Assembly: GCA_002413075.1 (NCBI GenBank)
Contig: DHWG01000161.1
Span: forward strand, 1-8,811
DNA: 8,811 nt
From: Desulfosporosinus sp. UBA5188
GTDB taxonomy: Bacteria > Bacillota > Desulfitobacteriia > Desulfitobacteriales > Desulfitobacteriaceae
Direction of reading: 5' to 3'
Shown in pieces: positions 1 to 5,498 of the stretch. Made by a program: the position numbers and the translations under genes. Below the pieces are notes generated by a model that worked only from the letters and a program-made list of their open reading frames with translations, had not been told where the DNA came from and ran no database searches. How positions within the stretch are numbered: position 1 is the stretch's first letter; the number at the start of each line of letters is the position of its first letter.

Positions 1-22
1 TTAATATATCATTATTATCCAT
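1..22 (-). CDS. Start of an unidentified gene, cut by the window edge
   Basis: Only the first seven codons (MDNNDIL) are visible, so the product cannot be identified. The start is supported by context rather than by length: an SD of the form AGGGGGA lies at 29-35, six bases ahead of the ATG, and a perfect extended -10 promoter lies at 60-68. The gene runs in the same direction as the helicase and coiled-coil operon just upstream, and may belong to the same accessory cluster while having its own promoter. Confidence 0.6.
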
Positions 23-59
23 CTATAATCCCCCTAAATCTTTCTTGAACTTTGCTTTT

Positions 60-68
60 ATTATAACA
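60..68 (-). promoter_or_regulatory. Extended -10 promoter for the gene leaving the left edge
   Basis: Read on the minus strand this is TGTTATAAT, a perfect TGnTATAAT extended -10 element. With a 17-base spacer the -35 would be CTTCCA at 83-88, only 3 of 6 matches to TTGACA, which is normal for an extended -10 promoter. The predicted transcript starts near 52-53 and has a leader of about 30 bases containing the SD at 29-35. The -35 position overlaps one arm of the inverted repeat at 84-113. Confidence 0.55.
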
Positions 69-83
69 TGATTATTTCAGTGT

Positions 84-113
84 GGAAGCGCCAGCAAATT
101 GTGATGCGCTTCC
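84..113 (-). terminator. Hairpin after the coiled-coil gene
   Basis: A perfect 8-bp inverted repeat (GGAAGCGC at 84-91, GCGCTTCC at 106-113) encloses a 14-base loop and begins four bases after the stop codon of the coiled-coil gene. No U tract follows on either strand, so it is a weak candidate for an intrinsic terminator. It may instead protect the mRNA 3' end or act as an operator, because its distal arm overlaps the -35 region of the next promoter. Confidence 0.4.
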
Positions 114-117
114 TAAG

Positions 118-786
118 CTATCTCCAAATCAAGAGGACAATAAATAAGACACTGCTAATGGCCATAAATATTTTAAAGGTCTTGGCTAATTTTCGATCCT
201 TGTCTTCGGCTCGCGTTGTCTCTTTAAATAACTCAGCAGAAAGATTAATTAGACTCCTTTCTGAATCACTTTTCAGCTTACATATATCCGTCTTGATGGC
301 CTCGATACTTACCTCGATAACCCTATTTTTTCCTAGTAACTCATTGATTTCATCACTGATACCTTCTGCTGCTTCCTTTGTAGAATGGTGTGTTGCCTTT
401 TCATTAATTGTCTGAGCGTTGACAATGTTAATCCACGCTCTTTTATTTTCTGTTTCAAGTTTACTAATTTTTTCATGAACCTTTCCATCGAGATCAGTTA
501 GGTAGTGATCGTTTTGAACTTGGATATCCTTCCACTTTTTCTCATAAGCTTCAGCCATTTCATTGAAGTTATTGGCAGACCTTGAGCATAATTCTTCATC
601 TCTCATTAATTTTGCATTGAGCTGTTCTATTCCTTTCTCATAAGCTTGCATTAATTCCTTTATTTGACTCTCAAACGTATATTTCATAGCAGAGGCTTCA
701 CTCATTGATTTTTCATAGTCAACAAGACTGTTCTCTAAATGCTTGATATCTTTTTCTAATCTTACATCTAATTCTAGCAAATCCAA
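118..786 (-). CDS. Coiled-coil protein with C-terminal membrane anchor
   Basis: This 222-residue protein is not recognised as a known family. Residues 1 to about 200 are charged, almost free of proline and rich in Glu, Lys, Leu and Ala, as expected for long coiled-coil helices. Residues about 203-221 (starting FKIFMAISS) form one hydrophobic segment ending in WR, so the protein looks tail-anchored with the coiled coil in the cytoplasm. The start is a TTG; its SD (AAGGAGA) sits inside the last codons of the helicase gene, whose stop is one base upstream, so the two are almost certainly one operon with coupled translation. The partner gene suggests that it tethers or senses for the helicase at the membrane, which is inference. 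Codon use and A+T content match the helicase gene. Confidence 0.8.
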   Translation of the reverse strand: MDLLELDVRLEKDIKHLENSLVDYEKSMSEASAMKYTFESQIKELMQAYEKGIEQLNAKLMRDEELCSRSANNFNEMAEAYEKKWKDIQVQNDHYLTDLDGKVHEKISKLETENKRAWINIVNAQTINEKATHHSTKEAAEGISDEINELLGKNRVIEVSIEAIKTDICKLKSDSERSLINLSAELFKETTRAEDKDRKLAKTFKIFMAISSVLFIVLLIWR

Positions 787-787
787 T

Positions 788-3631
788 TTAATTTCTCCTT
801 CCTAATTGATGGTTTATCGTGTTAATTCTATGATTAATAAATAGCTTGTAAACAATTTCTTTCGTTGTATCGCTCTTTAATTCTTCCATCAAATCCGTGG
901 CAACCTCCGCATTGATAATCAATGGCTCATTCATGATCAATATTTCTTCCGCCAGTTTTCTGTCAATATCAATAATATCGTTTAAAACGCCAATCGCTGC
1001 CTTAGTGCCTTTATTCCTAAAAATTGAAGATACAAGTTCATACGCCTGATTCCTTGCATAAGCATCAGTTTTATCTCTTTTGAGGGTGATCAAACTTCTG
1101 AAATAAAGAGCCAGCAGATTATCGGCCTTGTCTTCTAGCTGCTTCATAGCTCTAATCTTGGCACTTTCTTGTTTGTTTTCTTCGTACATATGTTTAAGTA
1201 ATTTATTTGCCTTGTTGTAATCAAAACTATTTGTTGCCATTAAACGATGATAATCGGCAAATAACTGCTCGATTTTCAACGTCCTAGTTACCGAAATAGA
1301 TTTCCCTTCACTGATCCCCTCAACATCACAGAATTTACAACCTTCTCTACCGTAATTCACGGGATCTTGAAAGTAATCCATCAGGAATTGACGTCGACAT
1401 TTCACATCATTGTTGACATACTCCCAAATACTTTCCAACATATTATACCTTTGTCTTTTATAGCTTTGAAGCCTGGTTACGATAGGTTCTATAACACTTG
1501 CCAAGTTCGAAACAATAAAAACGCTATGATTCACTTCTACTTCAAATTCCATACGACCATCCTCCAAATAGCATAAAGTAGAATAATTCATAATGAGTCC
1601 CTGCCTCTGAAAATAAAACAAGTAGGTTTGATATTTGCTAGAATTCGCGGCATCAATAGCAAACGTAAACTTTGGGTTGCCCTTCGAATTCTGTACCAGA
1701 AACTGATAGCCTTCGTTCAGACCACACGTCATTTCTTGGGCCTTCGGATAATGGTCACTAATTAATTTCGCCTGCATGCCATAATCACATTTTGTCCCAT
1801 TGGTATATTTGCAGCGCCATCCATAGATGCACTGGGGTTCATAATCATTCATACTCTCTTGATGTTGAATACACTCCAGCGTTCTTGCTCTTGAAATGAT
1901 CATAGCGTGAGCATGCTGCCCATCACGGCCTGATCTTCCAACTTCTTGATAATAAGCCTCCAAAGAATTTGAATAGCACATATGAATAATATACCGAATG
2001 TTGGATTTATCGATGCCCATTCCGTAACCCATGGTTGTAACCAGCAACGGAAACTTATCTGTTTTGAAATCATCTTGTATCTCGGAACGTTCAATTTCAC
2101 TTAACTTAGAATGATACAGATTCGACTCAATGCCACTTTCTCTGACCTCATTAAGAATATATTTTGTTCCATAGGACCGAGTCGTTGAACCCTTTGCCTT
2201 GGCAAATATTGTGAAGATCACCCCTGAACCATCCTTATGAAGTTCATGAATCGTCTTCTTATGCAATATCTTGGGCAGGTCTTCCATTAATGCTTTTCTC
2301 AGAGTCATCTCTTTGCCACTTTCAATCGGTAGATTAATAACTTGCAAGCTAATTTCACGACGATCCAAGAATTTTGAACAGATTACATTTTCTTCTTTAA
2401 TCTTAAAGATGTCCAGGATATCGTCTTTGACGCTTGGAGAGGCAGTTGCCGTGACGGCAATAATCGTTGTAGGGCCAACGGTTGTAACAACCTCTATAAG
2501 CTTTATATATGACGGCCTAAAATCATGTCCCCACTCGGAGACACAATGTGCTTCATCTATTATTAAATAATCCAGACTAAAGTTCTTTAGTGTCTCTTTT
2601 AATTCCAGTTGGAGATCTCTCATTTGGAGACTCTCTGGCGAGACATATACGAGCTTTAAACGACCGGCTTGAACTCGACTGAATATCTTTCGCCTTTCAT
2701 CCGCAGATTTTGAACGATCAATATAATCAACATTCTCAAATCCACGCTTCATGAGATTGGTAATTTGGTCATGTATTAACGATTTACGTGGTGATACAAT
2801 GAGCGATACTCCGCTTCCTAGAAGGGCTGGCAACAGATAGCAAATAGATTTTCCGGCACCCGTTGGAAGAATTCCTAACATGTCTTTACCCATCAGGGCA
2901 CCTTCTATCAAGTTAAACTGGCCTTCTCGTAAGCCATCAAATCCCCATAACCTCTTTAATAGATAGGTTATGTTCTCCTTGTTGACATGACTAAATATGA
3001 ACTTACTTCTCTGTGTCTTTGAATAAGACTGATGAACGAGTGAATTTGAGGCGGTTAAATCAACCGTTTCGGTAGCGGGTTCAATAAGAACGATGTCCCC
3101 ATTCGTTGTGAGATTTTTCGATTGATGAATGACGAACTGTTTTCTGCTTTTATCGTCAAGCTCATTTATGATAATTAATCGTACAATTAGATCATACTTA
3201 CCCAATATTGTGTGATCAGTGATATCGGCTTGTATCGGTGAAATAATTGATATTTTTTCTTGGCTTGAGCTATTCGTGAGTGTGCTCATATAATGACGAA
3301 CATTTTCTAAATAGACCTTTATAGTGTTTTCAGAACCCTCAATCGAGGAGATCTCTACCTTATCGAAAAAACTTTCTTCGCCAAAGAGTTCACAAAGATT
3401 ATCTAGCAAGGTTATTAAATCAAGCAAGGCAAGCGTATTAGTCCCCACCCCACTGCCAAAATCAAGAACTCGCAGTGTTTTGGACACTCTTTTTTTCCTC
3501 ATCAATTGAAGTAGAACCCGCTGAACTTTTGCAATGTGTAACAACCCATTTTGCTCAGCCCATGCACTTCCATAGTTTCCAGGTGCAATGATGTTCAGAG
3601 CAGCATCTAATATTTTATAATACTTATCCAT
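788..3631 (-). CDS. Methyltransferase-like / RecQ-type DNA helicase fusion
   Basis: The 947-residue protein has two recognisable halves. Residues about 15-200 resemble a class I SAM-dependent methyltransferase fold, closest by eye to the Rsm22-like group: VLDFGSGVGTN (55-65) is motif I, and NEL (155-157) and LIEPAT (182-187) follow. Residues about 220-580 are a RecQ-type SF2 helicase: Q238 in motif 0, PTGAGKS (256-262), SPRKSL (280-285), DEAHCVSEW (359-367), TATAS (394-398), TTMGYGMGID (532-541) and QEVGRSGRDG (562-571). A RecQ-like zinc region follows as CRRQFL (745-750) and CKFCD (765-769), but the fourth ligand appears to be replaced. Between motif VI and C745 there are about 170 residues instead of about 50. 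The C-terminal 170 residues are helical with no HRDC domain that I can recognise. SD AGGAGAG precedes the ATG. It is too divergent to be called housekeeping recQ; 3'-5' DNA unwinding is likely, and methyltransferase activity is uncertain. Confidence 0.85.
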   Translation of the reverse strand: MDKYYKILDAALNIIAPGNYGSAWAEQNGLLHIAKVQRVLLQLMRKKRVSKTLRVLDFGSGVGTNTLALLDLITLLDNLCELFGEESFFDKVEISSIEGSENTIKVYLENVRHYMSTLTNSSSQEKISIISPIQADITDHTILGKYDLIVRLIIINELDDKSRKQFVIHQSKNLTTNGDIVLIEPATETVDLTASNSLVHQSYSKTQRSKFIFSHVNKENITYLLKRLWGFDGLREGQFNLIEGALMGKDMLGILPTGAGKSICYLLPALLGSGVSLIVSPRKSLIHDQITNLMKRGFENVDYIDRSKSADERRKIFSRVQAGRLKLVYVSPESLQMRDLQLELKETLKNFSLDYLIIDEAHCVSEWGHDFRPSYIKLIEVVTTVGPTTIIAVTATASPSVKDDILDIFKIKEENVICSKFLDRREISLQVINLPIESGKEMTLRKALMEDLPKILHKKTIHELHKDGSGVIFTIFAKAKGSTTRSYGTKYILNEVRESGIESNLYHSKLSEIERSEIQDDFKTDKFPLLVTTMGYGMGIDKSNIRYIIHMCYSNSLEAYYQEVGRSGRDGQHAHAMIISRARTLECIQHQESMNDYEPQCIYGWRCKYTNGTKCDYGMQAKLISDHYPKAQEMTCGLNEGYQFLVQNSKGNPKFTFAIDAANSSKYQTYLFYFQRQGLIMNYSTLCYLEDGRMEFEVEVNHSVFIVSNLASVIEPIVTRLQSYKRQRYNMLESIWEYVNNDVKCRRQFLMDYFQDPVNYGREGCKFCDVEGISEGKSISVTRTLKIEQLFADYHRLMATNSFDYNKANKLLKHMYEENKQESAKIRAMKQLEDKADNLLALYFRSLITLKRDKTDAYARNQAYELVSSIFRNKGTKAAIGVLNDIIDIDRKLAEEILIMNEPLIINAEVATDLMEELKSDTTKEIVYKLFINHRINTINHQLGRRN

Positions 3632-3827
3632 AATAACTCTCCTGCTAAAGCTGATTAGTAATTCTTAAATTCTTCATTTTTCCATAAATCCCTGCCAATT
3701 TCTGTTTGTATTTACAATATCTTCGAAAGAAGTTTCTGATCCTTTCATCGGAATACAAAAAGCATGGCGAAATCATCTTCCGTCATGCCCTAGGTAGTTT
3801 ACCGAATAACAGCTTGCTCAGACCCTT

Positions 3828-3856
3828 GGTTAGTCAACCTACACTGTTGACTAACC
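3828..3856. repeat. 11-bp perfect inverted repeat, operator-like
   Basis: GGTTAGTCAAC (3828-3838) and GTTGACTAACC (3846-3856) are perfect reverse complements around a 7-base spacer; half-site centres are 18 bases apart. Neither strand has a T tract after it, which argues against an intrinsic terminator. The TTAGTCAA/TTGACTAA half-sites and the position upstream of a promoter-like sequence fit an operator for a dimeric regulator. Its identity cannot be read from the sequence. Confidence 0.5.
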
Positions 3857-3867
3857 CTCCCTAAAAG

Positions 3868-3896
3868 TTGGCATCCTATAATTATAAATTTATAAT
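3868..3896 (+). promoter_or_regulatory. Near-consensus sigma-A-like promoter inside a palindrome
   Basis: TTGGCA (3868-3873, 5 of 6) is followed by a 17-base spacer and TATAAT (3891-3896, 6 of 6). Transcription would begin near 3903, which is awkward because the SD of the small downstream gene lies at 3900-3909 and would be lost or at the extreme 5' end. A second TATAAT at 3877-3882 would give a usable leader but has no good -35. The minus strand also carries TATAAT (3881-3886) with ATCACA 17 bases upstream, so divergent transcription towards the helicase operon is possible. Confidence 0.35.
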
Positions 3897-3905
3897 CATA
3901 GGATG
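3872..3905. repeat. 34-bp near-perfect palindrome
   Basis: Two 17-base arms (3872-3888 and 3889-3905) are complementary with no loop and only one mismatch (3880/3897). The outer part of each arm is CATCCTAT/ATAGGATG and the centre is A+T-rich. It covers the -10 elements of possible promoters on both strands and the first part of the SD of the following gene, so a bound protein or a cruciform would affect both transcription and translation start. This is best read as an operator. Confidence 0.6.
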
Positions 3906-3907
3906 TG

Positions 3908-4096
3908 ATGTTTGTGGAAATCTACGGTGTAAGCAACATTTTGGCCGTTCTCACTGGAATATCCATAGTGACGATTGGCTGCCTGATCTCTTATCTATTT
4001 CAAAAAAATCTATTTAATAAATACCGTGATAAAGTAAGAAATGAGGTGGACAAAGCCCGCTCGGAGCCCCCAGTTATCCCTAATAAAAAGGTATAA
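3908..4096 (+). CDS. Small one-helix membrane protein, unknown function
   Basis: A 62-residue protein of no family that I recognise. An N-terminal hydrophobic segment (VSNILAVLTGIS and on to about residue 27) would cross the membrane once, followed by a basic, charged cytoplasmic-type tail with KYRDKVRNEVDKARSE. Three starts are possible: GTG 3905, ATG 3908 (used here, with AGGA four bases upstream) and GTG 3914. AGGATGTGATG at 3900-3910 matches the extended SD AGGAGGTGATC at 9 of 11 positions and is best spaced for GTG 3914, which would give 60 residues. The gene is the only plus-strand gene, convergent with gerB, and begins at the edge of the 34-bp palindrome, so it is probably regulated on its own. 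The strong SD and the membrane-protein composition support it being real. Confidence 0.6.
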   Translation: MFVEIYGVSNILAVLTGISIVTIGCLISYLFQKNLFNKYRDKVRNEVDKARSEPPVIPNKKV

Positions 4097-4108
4097 CAAC
4101 TTATGACC
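4085..4108 (-). terminator. Probable terminator of the germination operon
   Basis: On the minus strand a 7-bp stem with a one-base bulge (4090-4096 with 4101-4108) and a GTTG loop is followed by UUUUUAUUA. It lies about 40 bases after the gerB stop. The stem is A+T-rich and therefore weak. The stop codon of the convergent small gene lies inside the stem. No other terminator is visible for either gene. Confidence 0.4.
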
Positions 4109-4149
4109 ATCCCAATCATCCCCAATCCTCTATACAAATCTCACTGCGA

Positions 4150-5244
4150 CTAAGCCGTTCCCCGCTTGTGCAAAATTAAAGCTACGGCAAATAGGAGAAG
4201 TTCAAGGCCAACCTCGACAAAAGCCGCCACAATAGGAAAAGTATAGTGATAGAAGTTGGTATGTTGGAGGCTGCTTGGGAAGGAGAGTATGCCGAGCGCT
4301 AACGAGATTAATGCCCCCGGATAAATCAACGGCTTATAAGTCTTCAGCCCAGTTATTTGTGCGATGCCCTGGCCAAAGGCCCAAATCAAACTGGATGAGG
4401 CCACGATGGTCGAACCAACGAGAAACAGTAGCCAGATCATCTCAACTCTTTCAATATAGTTACTGAAATTGATCATCTTGGCGAGCTGGATCCCGGGTGA
4501 GCTCATGTATTGCGCATCCTCGATCCCAAATATGCCCACTGATAAAGCCGTAACAAGGCAAACGACCAGCGCACCCATACTGACAGCGCTAAACTTTGCC
4601 AGAAAGCCGTTTTCTGGTCGGTTGCAGAGCGGGATATACATAGCCATTATAATGCAAACGCCGAAATTAGTAAGGATTAATGGCGCACCAGTCAGGAAAG
4701 GAGTCACACCATTATCAAACTGAGGTAGCAATCTAGACATGTGAAAAGCGGGTAGAACAAGGAAGCTAAGGGTAATAATACTGAGTAAATACAGAGGCCC
4801 TAAAAGTTCAGTCATTCTAGCAATTGCTTCAAGCCCTTTACGTGCTATGAGAGCGCTGACCAGGTAACTCGTTACCAAGATAACATTCAAGGGAGTTCGT
4901 GGCAAAAAGACGATGTTAACTAACTGGGCTGATCCCCTCAGTACTATGGTGCACACCAGTAAGAAGAACAGTGGGAATAAAATCCCGACCAACCTGCCCA
5001 GATATTTTCCTAGGATAGTGATACTGTACTGCACGAGGTTTTCTCCAGGAAAGCGGATACCCATATAGGCGTAGACTAGGGCCAGCATGACGTCGAGCAG
5101 CCAGGCGCCGAGTATGGATAACCAAGCATCTCTCCCGGCCTGCATGATCAGCATACCGGGGAGCTGCATCGTTGCAAAGGCCGATATCATGATAAACAAC
5201 AACCAAACGAACTGCTTTGTATTGATAATTCCTTTTTCCGGCAT
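4150..5244 (-). CDS. gerB: Spore germination receptor B subunit (GerB family permease)
   Basis: GerB-family spore permease of the APC transporter superfamily, the B subunit of a germinant receptor in the inner spore membrane, where it forms or helps form the nutrient-binding site. The 364 residues hold about ten hydrophobic segments. Family features visible include GRDAWLSILGAW near residue 37, GKYLGRLVG, LLPQFDNGVTPFLTG in the middle, and ERVEMIWLLF in the last third. Length is typical for the family. A TTG at 5268 would add eight residues, but AAAGGTGAT lies at proper distance from the ATG at 5244, so that start is preferred. It is the last gene of the operon, 37 bases after the D-subunit gene. 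The germinant cannot be inferred. Confidence 0.93.
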   Translation of the reverse strand: MPEKGIINTKQFVWLLFIMISAFATMQLPGMLIMQAGRDAWLSILGAWLLDVMLALVYAYMGIRFPGENLVQYSITILGKYLGRLVGILFPLFFLLVCTIVLRGSAQLVNIVFLPRTPLNVILVTSYLVSALIARKGLEAIARMTELLGPLYLLSIITLSFLVLPAFHMSRLLPQFDNGVTPFLTGAPLILTNFGVCIIMAMYIPLCNRPENGFLAKFSAVSMGALVVCLVTALSVGIFGIEDAQYMSSPGIQLAKMINFSNYIERVEMIWLLFLVGSTIVASSSLIWAFGQGIAQITGLKTYKPLIYPGALISLALGILSFPSSLQHTNFYHYTFPIVAAFVEVGLELLLFAVALILHKRGTA

Positions 5245-5281
5245 CCAATCACCTTTCTTACCAGCCAAGTTTTCTCTATAC

Positions 5282-5494
5282 TTACTTAAAGATAGCTTTA
5301 CCTACTGGTTCGAGCCATCGCTCTAGGAGCACCAGCGGCGATGGTAAGGCAAGGTAGTGGCCCACCGCCAGTAGAATAGTCATAGCGAGGAGCGTGGTCA
5401 TAACGACCAGCTCTCTTCTCTGACCTTTTTTTTTGAGTGGTAACCCTTCCGCCAAACCAATGGCCAGGGCCGTAAACATCATTAGCACGGTCAT
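5282..5494 (-). CDS. Germinant receptor D subunit-like small membrane protein
   Basis: A 70-residue protein with two hydrophobic segments (about residues 2-20 and 29-48) joined by a strongly basic loop KKKGQRRE, then a short amphipathic tail PSPLVLLERWLEPVGK. This size, topology and place in a ger operon match the D subunits described in Bacillus species, roughly 75-residue two-helix proteins that modulate receptor function. The assignment rests on architecture and context, since such short proteins diverge quickly. Translation starts at an ATG four bases after the gerC stop, and its SD (GGAGG at 5504-5508) lies inside the last gerC codons, so the genes are cotranscribed and probably translationally coupled. 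Confidence 0.75.
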   Translation of the reverse strand: MTVLMMFTALAIGLAEGLPLKKKGQRRELVVMTTLLAMTILLAVGHYLALPSPLVLLERWLEPVGKAIFK

Positions 5495-5498
5495 TCGT

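Larger units (their letters stand above)
3632..3904. other. Non-coding region between helicase operon and small membrane gene
   Basis: I see no credible gene here; every frame is broken by stops. The left end carries the SD of the helicase gene (AGGAGAG, just upstream of 3631). No good sigma-A promoter for the helicase operon was found. The right end holds an 11-bp inverted repeat (3828-3856), a 34-bp palindrome (3872-3905) and a promoter-like sequence (3868-3896). The region also marks the change from the A+T-rich helicase operon to the more G+C-rich germination operon. Confidence 0.6.

Noticed and set aside
68..415. 115-codon open frame on the plus strand at the left end
   Set aside because: It is opposite the coiled-coil gene; its leucine and serine richness is what the reverse of a Glu/Lys-rich helix gives.
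788..3631. Housekeeping recQ gene
   Set aside because: The N-terminal fusion, the long insertion before the zinc site, the altered zinc ligand and the lack of a visible HRDC domain make this a distinct RecQ-type protein, so no recQ symbol was given.
3646..3785. Possible remnant of a protein-coding gene upstream of the helicase
   Set aside because: A first reading seemed to give a protein-like frame, but careful re-reading showed that it needed a frameshift as well as a stop; the region is better called non-coding.
3828..3856. Intrinsic terminator or MarR-family operator
   Set aside because: There is no T tract for a terminator. Half-sites resemble some MarR-type operators, but the 18-base centre spacing and the absence of a regulator gene do not allow naming a family.
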